Positions 6,586-16,297 are shown, counted from the first letter of the stretch. The stretch: 64,000 bases of DNA from Mycobacterium sp. E796 (GCF_001672815.1 NZ_LZKK01000295.1:33865-97864); one strand, 5' to 3'. Numbers and translations are program-made. Notes: generated by a model not told the origin, from the letters alone.

Positions 6586-9539
6586 CCGATAACTCGAGCG
6601 ACACGGACGAGATACCCGTCGTGCAACGTGCCGAAGTCGAGCACAAGCCGCGACTGGCCCGCGCCATTCGCGTCCTGGCATTGCCGATCGTAGTGATCTG
6701 GCTGTTGATCGCGGTGGGCGTCAACGTGTTTGTTCCGCAGTTGGAGAAAGTTGCCGAGGACGTCTCGGTGCCGCTCTCGCCATCCGACGCGCCCTCGGTG
6801 ACCGGGATGAAGCACATCGGGGAGAAGTTCAAGGAGTACGACTCGGACAATCTCGTCCTGGTGACCCTCGTCGGTGACCAGCCGCTCGGCCAGGACGCCC
6901 ACCGCTACTACGACGATCTGGTCAAGAAGCTGAAGCAGGACACCAAGCACGTCGAGCATGCGCTCGACTTCTGGGGACAGCGATTCACCGCCTCGGGTGT
7001 CGAGAGCTACGACCACAAGTCGGCCTACGTCCAGGTCAACCTGCGCGGTGACCAGGGCGGCGCTGTCGGCGACAAGTCGGTTGACGCGGTTCGCAAGATC
7101 GTCGCGGACTCGACACCCCCTCCGGGGGTGAAGGCCTACGTCGCGGGTCAGGGGGCCCTGACCGACGACACGATCGTCGTGGGTAACGCGAGCCTGTTCA
7201 AGATGACGATCATCACCGTCATCATCATCGCGATCATGCTGATGTTCGTCTATCGGTCCATCGGCACTGTGCTGTTGACGATGGTGATTCTATTCGTCGG
7301 GCTGGCCACCGGCCGAGGTGTGGTGGCGCTGCTGGGCGACACCGGCATCATGGGGCTTTCGACGTTTGCCGTCAATTTGCTGACGGCACTGGCCATCGCG
7401 GCCGGCACCGACTACGCGATCTTCATGGTGGGCCGTTACCAGGAGGGTCGCGAGCGGGGACTAGACCGCGAAGCCGCCTACTATGACACCTTCGCCGGGG
7501 TCACCAAGGTGGTGCTGGGCTCGGGTTTGACAATCGTCGGAGCGCTGGCCTGTTTGCATTTCACTCGACTGCCCTACTTCAATTCGCTGGCCTACCCGTG
7601 CGCAATCGGTCTGTTGGTAGTGGTGGCCGCCGGGGTGACCCTGACGCCGGCGCTGATCGCGTTCGCAAGCGGCTTCGGCCTTTTCGACCCGAAGCGCAAG
7701 TTCAACTACACCCGGTGGCGCCGCCTGGCGACGGCCATCGTGCGGTGGCCGACGCCCATCCTCGCGACCTCCGTCATCCTGGCGATCGTCGGCGCCATCG
7801 GGTTGATGGGTTTCAACCCGCGCTACAACGACCTGTACTACCTACCCAAGAGCGCTTCCTCGGTTCAGGCATACGACGCGGCCGATCGACACTTCACCCA
7901 GGCCCGGCTGAATCCGGACCTGCTGATGATCGAATCGGACCACGACCTGCGCAATCCGACCGACATGCTGGTCCTTGACAAGATTGCCAGTGCCATCTTC
8001 CGGGTGCCCGGCATCGAACGGGTGCAGAGCATCACCAGACCCCTGGGCCCGCCGATCCAGGACGGGTCCGTCCCGTTCCAGCTCAGCGTGCAAACTGCGC
8101 CGATCCGCAGCAACCTGAACTACCTCAAGGACCGCGTCGCCGACATCAAGAAGATCACCGGTTTCCTCGACACTCAGATCGCCCTGTTGGAGCGCCAGTA
8201 CGCGGTGACCCAGAAGCTCGCGGCCGCCGCGGAGGACAGCTCGAAAACCACGGGGGAGACAGCGGCGATCACGGACGAGATCCGGGACCACATCGCCGAT
8301 TTCGACGACTTCTGGAGGCCGATTCGCAGTTACTTCTACTGGGAGAAGCACTGCTACGACATCCCGATCTGCTGGTCGCTGCGATCGCTGTTCGACGCGC
8401 TGGACGGATTCGACCAGCTGGCCGAGAAGTTCCACGCCCTCACCGGCGATCTCTCCGACACCGCTAAGGCCACCCGCGAGTTGCTGGCGATCATCCCGGA
8501 GAATATTGCGACCTCGAAGGCGATCAGGGATACCACCCTGACCATCTACAGCACGTTCGACAACCTGGTCGATCAATTCGATCGGCTGACCGACACGAAC
8601 GCCGTAATGGGCAAGTCCTTCAACGACTCTCAGATCGAGAGCCTGTTCTACCTACCGCCCGAGATCTTTAAGAACCCCGACTTCCAGCTGGGGTTGAGCT
8701 TGATGGTGTCGCCGGACGGGAAGGCTGCTCGCTTCATCATCACCCACGCCGTGGATCCGGCGACGACCAAGGGAATCGCGTCGGTCGAGCAGGAGCGCCA
8801 GGCGGCCAAGGAGGCGATCAAACTCACCTCGCTGCAGAACGCCGACATCTACCTCGGCGGCACGGCGGCGACGTTCAATGACATCGCCCACGGCGCCAAG
8901 TTCGACCTGATGATCGCCGGGGTGGCCTCGATTGTGCTGATCTTCATCATCATGGTGATCGTCACCCGTGCTTTGGTCGCTGCGGGCGTCATTGTCGGCA
9001 CGATCGTGTTGTCGCTGGGGGCAGCCTTCGGATTCTCGACACTCATCTGGCAGCACCTCCTTAATTTCGAGTTGCACTGGGTAGCAACCGAATTCGCGTT
9101 GATAGTGCTCTTGGCCGTGGGCTCGGACTACAACCTGATGCTGGTGTCGCGAATCGAGGAAGAGATCGGCGCAGGCCTGAAAACGGGTCTCATCCGCGGC
9201 ATGGGTCTCACCGGTCCGGTGGTGACCGCCGCCGGTCTGGTGTTCGCCGTCACCATGGCCACGATGATCACCAGCGACCTCCGGGCGATCGGCCAGTTCG
9301 GCACCACGATCGGGCTCGGCCTGATGTTCGACACCTTCGTCGTGCGATCGCTCATCACGCCGTCGATCATGACGCTGATGGGACGCTGGTTCTGGTGGCC
9401 AAAACGGGTACGCGTCCGCCCCGCCAGCCAGATGCTTCGGTCCGTCGGGCCGCGCCCGCTGGTTCGTGCGCTGCTGTACCAGCCGCGGCACGCGGATGCG
9501 CAGAGTAGCGCGCGGCAGAGCACGCCGGTTGGAGGCTGA
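6582..9539 (+). CDS. MmpL family RND lipid/siderophore transporter
   Basis: A 985-residue inner-membrane RND transporter. The first helix is near residue 28-50, then periplasmic porter domain 1, helices 2-6, a long periplasmic domain 2 and helices 8-12. The proton-relay Asp-Tyr pairs are present in both halves: GTDYAIF (D277/Y278) and GSDYNLM (D849/Y850). Porter domain 2 (about residues 480-720) carries a long helical coiled-coil-like insert with two close cysteines (KHCYDIPICW), a feature of the MmpL4/MmpL5-type subgroup rather than MmpL3/11. It is coupled to mmpS through a 4-base overlap, consistent with an MmpS4/L4- or S5/L5-like exporter. No regulator lies next to it, and the substrate is not determinable from sequence. 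Confidence 0.93.
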   Translation: MTDNSSDTDEIPVVQRAEVEHKPRLARAIRVLALPIVVIWLLIAVGVNVFVPQLEKVAEDVSVPLSPSDAPSVTGMKHIGEKFKEYDSDNLVLVTLVGDQPLGQDAHRYYDDLVKKLKQDTKHVEHALDFWGQRFTASGVESYDHKSAYVQVNLRGDQGGAVGDKSVDAVRKIVADSTPPPGVKAYVAGQGALTDDTIVVGNASLFKMTIITVIIIAIMLMFVYRSIGTVLLTMVILFVGLATGRGVVALLGDTGIMGLSTFAVNLLTALAIAAGTDYAIFMVGRYQEGRERGLDREAAYYDTFAGVTKVVLGSGLTIVGALACLHFTRLPYFNSLAYPCAIGLLVVVAAGVTLTPALIAFASGFGLFDPKRKFNYTRWRRLATAIVRWPTPILATSVILAIVGAIGLMGFNPRYNDLYYLPKSASSVQAYDAADRHFTQARLNPDLLMIESDHDLRNPTDMLVLDKIASAIFRVPGIERVQSITRPLGPPIQDGSVPFQLSVQTAPIRSNLNYLKDRVADIKKITGFLDTQIALLERQYAVTQKLAAAAEDSSKTTGETAAITDEIRDHIADFDDFWRPIRSYFYWEKHCYDIPICWSLRSLFDALDGFDQLAEKFHALTGDLSDTAKATRELLAIIPENIATSKAIRDTTLTIYSTFDNLVDQFDRLTDTNAVMGKSFNDSQIESLFYLPPEIFKNPDFQLGLSLMVSPDGKAARFIITHAVDPATTKGIASVEQERQAAKEAIKLTSLQNADIYLGGTAATFNDIAHGAKFDLMIAGVASIVLIFIIMVIVTRALVAAGVIVGTIVLSLGAAFGFSTLIWQHLLNFELHWVATEFALIVLLAVGSDYNLMLVSRIEEEIGAGLKTGLIRGMGLTGPVVTAAGLVFAVTMATMITSDLRAIGQFGTTIGLGLMFDTFVVRSLITPSIMTLMGRWFWWPKRVRVRPASQMLRSVGPRPLVRALLYQPRHADAQSSARQSTPVGG

Positions 9540-9553
9540 GGCGTCGTTCAGAC

Positions 9554-9582
9554 GCGCCTGTTCAAAGTGCGCCTGTTCAAAG

Positions 9583-9588
<6 letters not shown>
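9554..9588. repeat. 15-bp tandem repeat abutting tRNA-Lys
   Basis: The unit GCGCCTGTTCAAAGT occurs twice in direct succession (9554-9568 and 9569-9583). Its first five bases recur at 9584-9588 as the 3' acceptor-stem bases of tRNA-Lys. It lies between the mmpL stop and the tRNA. The second unit ends on the base encoding the tRNA discriminator. Confidence 0.8.
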
Positions 9589-9655
<67 letters not shown>

Positions 9656-9797
9656 CGTGTACGGCCGAGACCGCGTAGGCGACAATAACAGGCGTCCTGC
9701 CGCCAAGCGAAATCCCGATGTCCCCAGGATAGCGGTTGGGTCGGGAGGGTGGTCCCCTGCCCGGTGGCGTAGGAAAGGTCTTGTTCGCCAAGAACTA

Positions 9798-11036
9798 TCA
9801 AAATAGCGTCCCGCAGTAAGGTGCCCGCTCGGTGCTGAACGCTGCATCCAGGTCGCGGATGGCGCCCGGACGCAGTTCGGTGAGGCGGTCCGCTCGGGCC
9901 AGTTCGGAGGCGCGATGCGCCCCCATGTAGATGGTCGACAATTCGGCCAGGCCGATTTCGACGTCCGCGGGCCCTTCGTGCGGCGTGCATTTCCCGGCGC
10001 CGTCACGGGTCTGGAGCTGAAATCGTCCGCCGGCCAGGTTGAGCGGATCTGTGACTTCCAGCACGAGGTCGGTGTCGGCGGAGTACTCCCGTGCGCCAAG
10101 CACTTCGGGCACGTCGTTGATGCGCACCCAGAGGAAATCGCTCATCCCCGTGGTCTGGGCGGTGCGCTGGTCGCGCAGTTTGAGCCGAAGCGGATCATCG
10201 ACCGGCACGTCGATCTCGATGTTGTCGAACATCTCCAAGACCAACAGTGTCTGCAGCAGCTCGGTGTGAGCTTCGTCCGTGATGGGGCAGAAGTCCTCGA
10301 CTAGCACGGAGCCGAGCGGCGGCCGAAAGGCATGTTTGCCCGCCCCGACGACGCGGTATGCCAGGAAGCCGTCCGGATGGATCGTGTAGTTCAGCGCAGA
10401 TCCGTTGCCCCGCTGCGTGGGCCGATCTTCCAGGAAGTCGGCCCACCACGCGCTGTCGCGCTCCATCGCCCCATTGGTGATGGCGCACCATCGTTCGTAG
10501 ATTTCGGGCAGCAGTTCCTTCGCCTCCGCAGCGTTGACCTCACGCGCCCGGTTTCCGTTCGGCGCGTCTCGAAGCTTCGCGAAGCGGCGGTCGACGGAGT
10601 AGGAGTGGCTGTAGCTCGCCACGCCGGCGCCAAAACCGTCGTACATCGCGGTCTGGGTGGGAACCCCGCAGACGATCGGATAACCACGTTCGAGAAGCTT
10701 TCCCAGCCCCTGCGCACTGAGCTGGGCCCAAATTCCGGTTCCCTGGTGCGTCGACGCGACCGCGATCATGGTCAGCCACGCGGCCCGCAGGCTGCCGCCA
10801 CCGGGCACGGTGAGCCGGGCGCGATAGATGATCGATGTCCCCACCAGGGTCGGATGCTCGGGATCCGAGACATCCTCGGCCACCAGGATGTCCTCGAGCT
10901 CGACGCGGCGCTTCCACGCTTCCACGGCGCGCGGGTCCACCGGATCCCCAAAAGTGCGAGCCTGATTCTCATAGACCGCCTGCCAGTCATTTTCGGTCGG
11001 ATGCCTAATTACGATGGCGTCGTCGGTCGTATTCAT
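9798..11036 (-). CDS. Eis-like GNAT N-acetyltransferase
   Basis: 412 residues from ATG 11036, close to the length of Eis-family proteins. The N-terminal GNAT domain shows LRAAWLTMIAVASTHQGTGI, the acetyl-CoA-binding strand and pyrophosphate loop (usually V-x-P-x-x-R-x-x-G; here V-A-S-T-H-Q-G-T-G). A middle GNAT-like segment and a C-terminal SCP2-like domain follow (LEVTDPLNLAGGRFQLQT). The chain ends with GTLF, and a free C-terminal carboxylate on an aromatic residue is the catalytic acid in characterised Eis enzymes. The family acetylates amines on aminoglycosides, peptides or proteins. The arginine usually found in the loop is a histidine/glutamine stretch here. It is divergent from the mmpL at 11208. 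Confidence 0.85.
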   Translation of the reverse strand: MNTTDDAIVIRHPTENDWQAVYENQARTFGDPVDPRAVEAWKRRVELEDILVAEDVSDPEHPTLVGTSIIYRARLTVPGGGSLRAAWLTMIAVASTHQGTGIWAQLSAQGLGKLLERGYPIVCGVPTQTAMYDGFGAGVASYSHSYSVDRRFAKLRDAPNGNRAREVNAAEAKELLPEIYERWCAITNGAMERDSAWWADFLEDRPTQRGNGSALNYTIHPDGFLAYRVVGAGKHAFRPPLGSVLVEDFCPITDEAHTELLQTLLVLEMFDNIEIDVPVDDPLRLKLRDQRTAQTTGMSDFLWVRINDVPEVLGAREYSADTDLVLEVTDPLNLAGGRFQLQTRDGAGKCTPHEGPADVEIGLAELSTIYMGAHRASELARADRLTELRPGAIRDLDAAFSTERAPYCGTLF

Positions 11037-11140
11037 CGCTCGTCCAATCCGCTTCTCGCCCAGCCCAATCGGCGCTCCCCACGCCAAATCCATGTACCGG
11101 GCGCCCCTCTGGATCGATACCCGGGTGTTGGACCGTCAAA

Positions 11141-11206
11141 CGTCAATTGACGCGAGCAACTCACGTCGGTGGGTCGGACAGCCCTCGTCTGGGTATAGCC
11201 ATACCC
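11141..11206. promoter_or_regulatory. Palindromes in the eis-like/mmpL divergent promoter
   Basis: Two perfect inverted repeats lie in the 171-base divergent region: CGTCAATTGACG at 11141-11152, and GGGTATAGCCATACCC at 11191-11206 (6-bp arms, 4-bp spacer). The second ends one base before ATG 11208 and contains TATAGC, a possible -10 for a very short or leaderless transcript. A protein bound there would block mmpL transcription. The regulator is unknown and no regulator gene is adjacent. Confidence 0.5.
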
Positions 11207-11207
11207 C

Positions 11208-13568
11208 ATGCTGCAAGGAATCACGCGGCTCGCCATTTCCGCGCCGCGTCGCATCATCGCGGCCACCCTCTTGATCCTGGTAGGGGCCGCGATCTTCGGG
11301 ATACCGGTGGTCAACCGCCTGTCGGGCGGCGGCTTCCAGGATCCGACGTCGGAATCCGCGCGGGCGACCGCCCTGCTCAGGGACCGATTCAACCAAACCG
11401 ATCAGCAGATGCTGATCGCCGTGACCGACCCGGCCGGCGCCCAAAGCGGGCCGGCGCGCCAGGTCGCCACCGACATCGTCGACCACCTGGAACGGTCCCC
11501 GTGGGTGCTGAATGTCTCATCCGCCTGGACGTCGCCGCCGCAGGTCGCTACCCAGCTGGTCAGCAAGGATAAGTCGTCCGGGCTGATCGTGGCCGGGCTG
11601 AAAGGCGGAGAGAACGACGCACAGGATTACGCCAGCATCCTCACCCGCGAGCTGGTGCACGACCGCGACGGCGTCACCGTGCGCGCCGGCGGCATGGCGG
11701 TGGCGTATGCGCAGATCAATGACCAAAACGCGCGCGACCTGCTGTTGATGGAGTCCATTGCGATCCCGCTGAGCTTCGCGGTGCTGGTCTGGGTGCTCGG
11801 CGGGGTGGTGGCCGCGGCGCTGCCGATCGGCGTGGGCGGGCTGGTCATCGTCTGCACGATGTCGGTGTTGCGGCTGATCAGCTTTGCAACCGACGTGTCG
11901 ACATACGCCCTGGACCTGAGCATCGCGATGGGTCTTGCCCTGGCGATCGACTACAACCTGCTGATCATCAGCCGCTACCGCGAGGAGCTGGCACATTCGG
12001 GCGAACGGGACCGGGCGCTGTTTCGGACGATGGCCACCGCCGGCCGCACGGTGCTGTTCTCGGCCACCACTGTCGGGTTGTCGATGGCGGTCATGGCGCT
12101 GTTCCCGATGTACTTCTTGAAATCCTCCGCCTACACCATCGTGGCCACCGCCGTCATCGTGGCGATCGCCACCGTGGTGGTGACGCCGGCGGCGATCGCG
12201 CTGCTCGGTCCCCGACTGGACGCGCTGGACCTCCGCCGGTGGTTCGCGCGGCGGGTGCCGCCGCGGTCGAAGTCGTGGCGCGACCACGCCCACAAGCCGG
12301 TCTATTCGCTGTTCTGGTACCGGTCGACCAAGTTCGTGCTGCGCCACGCCATTCCGGTCGGCCTGGCCGTCGTCGCGCTGCTGCTGTTGCTGGGTGCCCC
12401 GTTCCTGGGGGTGAAGTGGGGCTTTCCGGACGAGCGCGTGCTGCCCCGCTCGGCGTCGGCGCGCCAGGTGGCCGACATGCTCGACAACGATTTCGGCAAC
12501 GGGTTAGGAACCTCGATATCCGTCGTCCTTCCCGACGCCCGCGGGCTGACAACCGCCGACCTGGAGCGCTACGCCGCAGCGATGTCGCGCGTGCCCGACG
12601 TGTCCGCCGTCACGGCGCCCACCGGGATGTTCGTGGCCGGATCCCTGGCGGGGCCGCCCGCCGCGGCCACCGGCATGGCCAACGGCAGCGCGTTCCTCAC
12701 CGTGGCCACCACTGCGCCGCTGTATTCGCAAGCGTCGAACACCCAGCTCGACCGGTTGCACGCGGTCAGCAGACCGGGCGGGCGGTCCGTGGAGATGACC
12801 GGGCTCGCGCAGATCAACCGCGACAGCGTCGACGCGATCACCCAGCGGCTGCCGGCCGTGCTGGCGCTCATCGCCGTCATCACGTTCGCGCTGCTGTTTG
12901 TGCTGACCGGCAGCGCGGTGCTACCGCTGCAGGCGCTCGTGTGCAATGTGTTGTCGTTGACGGCGGCGTTCGGCGCGATGGTGTGGATCTTCCAGAACGG
13001 GCACCTCGGCGCATTCGGGACCACACCCAACGGGACGCTGAACGCCAACATCCCGGTGTTGTTGTTCTGCATCGCATTTGGGCTGGCGATGGATTACGAG
13101 GTGTTCCTGGTCTCGCGGATCCACGAGTACTGGCTGGCCTCTCCGGTCGCCCGAGAGGAGCGACCGAATCCCGCCGAGGCGCACGCGGTCACGGACGAGA
13201 GCACGGCGCTGGGCCTGGCCGGCATCGGCCGGGTCGTCACCACCGCCGCGCTGGTGATGTCGATCTCATTCGCCGCGCTGATCCCCGCGCACGTCTCGTT
13301 CATGCGAATGCTCGGCGTCGGCCTGACGCTTGCCGTGCTGGCTGACGCGACCCTGGTGCGGATGGTCCTGGTTCCGGCCTTCATCCATCTGCTCGGCCGG
13401 TGGACGTGGTGGGCGCCCGGGCCGCTGGTTCGGCTGCGTGAACGATTGGCGACGGGTGAGGCGGACGCCGCCGAGGTTGGTCGGCGCCGTTGGGCCGCCG
13501 ACGCCCACGAGCCACGGCAGCCCCGGATCAGGAGATGGCCCACCCGGGCGGTGTCGGAGCGTGGTTAG
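11208..13568 (+). CDS. MMPL/RND family transporter
   Basis: A 786-residue 12-helix RND transporter, shorter than MmpL4/5 because it lacks the coiled-coil insert. The N-terminus begins directly with the first helix (RRIIAATLLILVGAAIFG). The paired proton-relay residues are in LAIDYNLLIISRY (D248/Y249) and LAMDYEVFLVSRI (D629/Y630). It resembles the YdfJ/MmpL11/MmpL13-like group. The C-terminal tail is short and basic. ATG 11208 lies one base after a palindrome. Its last bases overlap the start of the DMT transporter gene. No mmpS partner is attached and the substrate is unknown. Confidence 0.9.
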   Translation: MLQGITRLAISAPRRIIAATLLILVGAAIFGIPVVNRLSGGGFQDPTSESARATALLRDRFNQTDQQMLIAVTDPAGAQSGPARQVATDIVDHLERSPWVLNVSSAWTSPPQVATQLVSKDKSSGLIVAGLKGGENDAQDYASILTRELVHDRDGVTVRAGGMAVAYAQINDQNARDLLLMESIAIPLSFAVLVWVLGGVVAAALPIGVGGLVIVCTMSVLRLISFATDVSTYALDLSIAMGLALAIDYNLLIISRYREELAHSGERDRALFRTMATAGRTVLFSATTVGLSMAVMALFPMYFLKSSAYTIVATAVIVAIATVVVTPAAIALLGPRLDALDLRRWFARRVPPRSKSWRDHAHKPVYSLFWYRSTKFVLRHAIPVGLAVVALLLLLGAPFLGVKWGFPDERVLPRSASARQVADMLDNDFGNGLGTSISVVLPDARGLTTADLERYAAAMSRVPDVSAVTAPTGMFVAGSLAGPPAAATGMANGSAFLTVATTAPLYSQASNTQLDRLHAVSRPGGRSVEMTGLAQINRDSVDAITQRLPAVLALIAVITFALLFVLTGSAVLPLQALVCNVLSLTAAFGAMVWIFQNGHLGAFGTTPNGTLNANIPVLLFCIAFGLAMDYEVFLVSRIHEYWLASPVAREERPNPAEAHAVTDESTALGLAGIGRVVTTAALVMSISFAALIPAHVSFMRMLGVGLTLAVLADATLVRMVLVPAFIHLLGRWTWWAPGPLVRLRERLATGEADAAEVGRRRWAADAHEPRQPRIRRWPTRAVSERG

Positions 13569-14454
13569 CGCCGCCGTCCTGGCCTTGAGCTCGGCGCTCT
13601 GCATCGCCATCGGTGACGTCCTGCAGCAACGGGCCGCGCACTGCATCGAGGACAGGTCGATCGGCAACATCGCATTGCTCGCCACCCTGCTGCGCAACCG
13701 GCGGTGGTGGTTGGGTGCGCTGTTGCTCGTAGCCAGCATCGCGTTGCAGGCGGCCGCCCTGGGGAAGGGGTCGGTGCTGCTGGTCCAGGCGCTGCTCATG
13801 CTTTCGCTGCTGTTCGCGCTGCCCATCAACGCCCGGTTGTGGCGTCGCCGGGTGACCGTCGGCGAGTGGATCTGGGGCGGCTTGCTGACCGCCGCGGTGG
13901 TCGTGGTCGTGGTGGTCGGCAACCCAGAGGCCGGTCGCTCGCGCGCCTCGCTGGGAACCTGGGTCGCTGTGGCCGTCGTGCTCGCGCCGCTGCTGGTGGC
14001 GTGCGTCGTGGCCGGCCGGATTTGGGGTGGTGCCGTGGCTGCCGCGCTGTTCGCGTTCGTGTCGGGGTCGCTGTGGGGTGTCTTCGGGGTGCTGACCAAG
14101 GAGGTCGTCGCCCGGCTTGGCGACGGCGGGTGGGCGGTGGCCCGAAGCCCCGAGCTGTATGCCTGCGTCCTGGCCGCGGCGGGGGGCATGGTCTGGAGTC
14201 AGGCAGCGTTCCGGGCGGGACCCCTGACCGCGTCGATGCCCACACTGCAGATGTCGCAGCCGGTGGTGGCGGCGGTGCTGGGCGTCGTCGTCCTCGGCGA
14301 GACGCTGAGCGCGGGCCGCGCCGGGATAGTCGCCCTGGTAGTCGCGGGGCTGGTCATGACGGCGGCGATCTTCAAGCTCGCGCGTGTCGAGGCCGTCGTG
14401 ACCCGTGATGGCGTCGAGGCCGGGCGCCGACGCCAGGTCGGCCAACCGGCGTAA
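13561..14454 (+). CDS. DMT-superfamily (EamA-like) membrane transporter
   Basis: 297 residues from GTG 13561, which overlaps the upstream mmpL stop by 8 bases. About nine to ten hydrophobic helices are visible (SAAVLALSSALCIAIGDVL, WWLGALLLVASIALQAAAL, LLTAAVVVVVVVG, WVAVAVVLAPLLVACVVAG, AALFAFVSGSLWGVFGVLT, PVVAAVLGVVVLGETLSAG, IVALVVAGLVMTAAIF). The PVVAAVLGVVVLGETLSAG segment is the characteristic late EamA/DMT motif. It is a probable small-molecule or lipid-precursor transporter, co-transcribed with the mmpL gene. The substrate is unknown. Confidence 0.8.
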   Translation: MVSAAVLALSSALCIAIGDVLQQRAAHCIEDRSIGNIALLATLLRNRRWWLGALLLVASIALQAAALGKGSVLLVQALLMLSLLFALPINARLWRRRVTVGEWIWGGLLTAAVVVVVVVGNPEAGRSRASLGTWVAVAVVLAPLLVACVVAGRIWGGAVAAALFAFVSGSLWGVFGVLTKEVVARLGDGGWAVARSPELYACVLAAAGGMVWSQAAFRAGPLTASMPTLQMSQPVVAAVLGVVVLGETLSAGRAGIVALVVAGLVMTAAIFKLARVEAVVTRDGVEAGRRRQVGQPA

Positions 14455-14457
14455 CCG

Positions 14458-14480
14458 CCCGCGCGGCAATCCGCGGGTTT
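14458..14480 (+). terminator. Possible terminator after the DMT transporter
   Basis: The inverted repeat CCCGCG (14458-14463) / CGCGGG (14472-14477) is followed by TTT, four bases after the DMT stop. The stem is short and the T run minimal, so this is a weak candidate. Confidence 0.3.
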
Positions 14481-14515
14481 CCCAGGCGGAGTGCGCAATC
14501 CGTTCGCATAGCGCA

Positions 14516-14543
14516 TTGTGAGCGACCAAAAACCCATTACAAT
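14516..14543 (+). promoter_or_regulatory. SigA-like promoter of ldtB
   Basis: TTGTGA (14516-14521) and TACAAT (14538-14543) are separated by 16 bases, a good match to the vegetative mycobacterial promoter. The predicted start near 14550 leaves about 50 bases of leader before ATG 14600, which has GGAAGG at 14587-14592. Confidence 0.6.
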
Positions 14544-14599
14544 ACTTCCACTCTGGTCAGCGGTGACCGAATATGCCGATCGAATTGGAAGGTCGCTCG

Positions 14600-15796
14600 A
14601 TGACGCCTTTGCGCAGACGTCGATCATGGCTGGCTGCCGCCATGGTCGTGTTTGCTGTCGTCGCCGTTGCCTGCAGCAGCAGTCACACCGCCGCGCCGGC
14701 GAAGGTCATCTTCGACAAAGGCACACCGTTCGCCGACCTGCTCGTCCCCAAGCTCACCACGTCGGTGAGCGACGGCGCCGTCGGCGTCACGGTGGACGCG
14801 CCGGTGACGGTGAGCGTTGCCGACGGTGTCATCGGATCGGTCACGATGGTCAACGAGAACGGCAAGACGGTCAATGGTCAGCTGAGCCCCGACGGGCTGC
14901 GCTGGTCGACGACCGATCAGCTGGGCTACAACAGGCGCTACACGCTGAACGTGAAGGCGCTGGGACTCGGTGGGGCCGCGACCCGGCAGATGACCTTCCA
15001 GACCAGTTCACCGGCCCACCTGACGATGCCCTACGTGGCGCCGGGCGACGGCGAGGTGGTCGGCATCGGTGAGCCGGTGGCGATCCGCTTCGACGAGAAC
15101 ATCGCCAACCGCGCCGCGGCGCAAAGGGCGATCGTCATCACCACCAACCCGCCCGTCGAGGGCGCGTTCTACTGGCTGAACAACCGCGAGGTGCGTTGGC
15201 GCCCAGAGCATTTCTGGAAGTCGGGCACCGCGATCGACGTGGCGGTCAACACCTACGGCGTCGATCTGGGTGACGGGATGTTCGGCGAGGACAACGTCAA
15301 GACGCACTTCACCATCGGCGACGAGGTCATCTCGACGGCCGACGACAGCACCAAGATGGTGACCGTGCGCGTCAACGGCGAAGTCGTCAAGACGATGCCG
15401 ACCTCGATGGGCAAGGACAGCACGCCCACGGCGAATGGCTTCTACATCGTCGGCGGCCGGTACAAGCACATCATCATGGACTCCTCGACCTACGGCGTAC
15501 CGGTCAACTCGCCCAACGGGTATCGCACCGATGTCGAGTGGGCCACCCAGATTTCGTACAGCGGCGTCTTCGTGCATTCCGCGCCGTGGTCCGTCGGCGC
15601 CCAGGGCCACACGAACACCAGCCACGGCTGTCTGAACGTGAGCCCGAGCAACGCCGAGTGGTTTTACGACCACAGCAAGAGCGGCGACATTGTCGAGGTG
15701 GTCCACACCGTGGGATCGACCCTGCCGGGCACCGAGGGACTGGGCGACTGGAACGTCCCGTGGCCGGTGTGGCAGGCCGGTAACGCTAACACTTAG
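14600..15796 (+). CDS. ldtB: L,D-transpeptidase LdtB (LdtMt2-type lipoprotein)
   Basis: 398 residues from ATG 14600, chosen for the GGAAGG seven bases upstream; an in-frame ATG at 14573 lacks a site. It is an envelope enzyme that forms 3-3 cross-links in peptidoglycan. A signal peptide ends in a lipobox (VVAVAC, C25), so it is a lipoprotein. Two Ig-like domains (about 35-250) precede the YkuD catalytic domain, with the substrate-gripping segments GFYIVGG and FVHSAPW and the active-site motif SHGCLN (H342, C344). A tryptophan-rich C-terminal strap ([12 protein letters not shown]) matches LdtMt2/Rv2518c. This is the carbapenem target class. Confidence 0.95.
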   Translation: MTPLRRRRSWLAAAMVVFAVVAVACSSSHTAAPAKVIFDKGTPFADLLVPKLTTSVSDGAVGVTVDAPVTVSVADGVIGSVTMVNENGKTVNGQLSPDGLRWSTTDQLGYNRRYTLNVKALGLGGAATRQMTFQTSSPAHLTMPYVAPGDGEVVGIGEPVAIRFDENIANRAAAQRAIVITTNPPVEGAFYWLNNREVRWRPEHFWKSGTAIDVAVNTYGVDLGDGMFGEDNVKTHFTIGDEVISTADDSTKMVTVRVNGEVVKTMPTSMGKDSTPTANGFYIVGGRYKHIIMDSSTYGVPVNSPNGYRTDVEWATQISYSGVFVHSAPWSVGAQGHTNTSHGCLNVSPSNAEWFYDHSKSGDIVEVVHTVGSTLPGTEGLGDWNVPWPVWQAGNANT

Positions 15797-15883
15797 CCCG
15801 GTACATCCTTTCTGCGGCTCGGCAATGCGTCTTTCACGTTTCATTCATTCGTCTGCGACCTGAACGTTGTATGGTGCCGGGCC

Positions 15884-16174
15884 ATGAGCACCCCTTCCCC
15901 CGGGCCCGGTTGGTGGCTGGCGTCGGACGGCAATTGGTACCCGCAGCGTTGGGAGACCACCTTCGTCCATTACACGAACGAGTCTCTTGACGCAGTGATC
16001 GAAGAGGCGGCCCGCCAGTCCAAGGTCTACGGAGAACAGGGCTGGGAGATCGTGGGCTCCTCGGTGCAACGGGTCCAGGTCGCCCGCCACTTCAGCGACT
16101 ACGACAAGGGCGGCGACCACTATTTCGAGTGGAGCATCGTCTGCACGCTGAAACGGCCCCTGGCGCCGGGATAA
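15884..16174 (+). CDS. Small tryptophan-rich hypothetical protein (paralogue of 51568-51870)
   Basis: 96 residues. It begins with PSPGPGWWLASDGNWYPQRWE, a W/P/G-rich motif like the short DUF2510-type repeats of actinobacterial membrane proteins. A compact alpha/beta stretch follows, with EQGWEIVGSSVQRVQVARH, FEWSIVCTLKRPL and no membrane helix. The second half resembles DUF4177 (E-x-x-G-W-E-h-V). A close paralogue lies at 51568-51870 on the other strand. Function unknown; it is a single-gene unit between ldtB and tRNA-His. Confidence 0.75.
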   Translation: MSTPSPGPGWWLASDGNWYPQRWETTFVHYTNESLDAVIEEAARQSKVYGEQGWEIVGSSVQRVQVARHFSDYDKGGDHYFEWSIVCTLKRPLAPG

Positions 16175-16220
16175 ACGCACCCCTGCAAAAGGCCGGAGGA
16201 CGAAATGCCGTCCGGCCTGT

Positions 16221-16297
16221 TGGGGTGGCTGACGGGACTCGAACCCGCGACACCCAGGATCACAACCTGGTGCTCTACCAGCTGAACTACAGCCACC
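16221..16297 (-). tRNA. hisT: tRNA-His (anticodon GTG)
   Basis: On the minus strand the acceptor GTGGCTG pairs with CAGCCAC, an extra G at position -1 (16297) faces the discriminator C, as required for tRNA-His, and the anticodon loop gives GTG. CCA is encoded at 16223-16221. It lies beside orn, as in M. tuberculosis. Confidence 0.95.
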
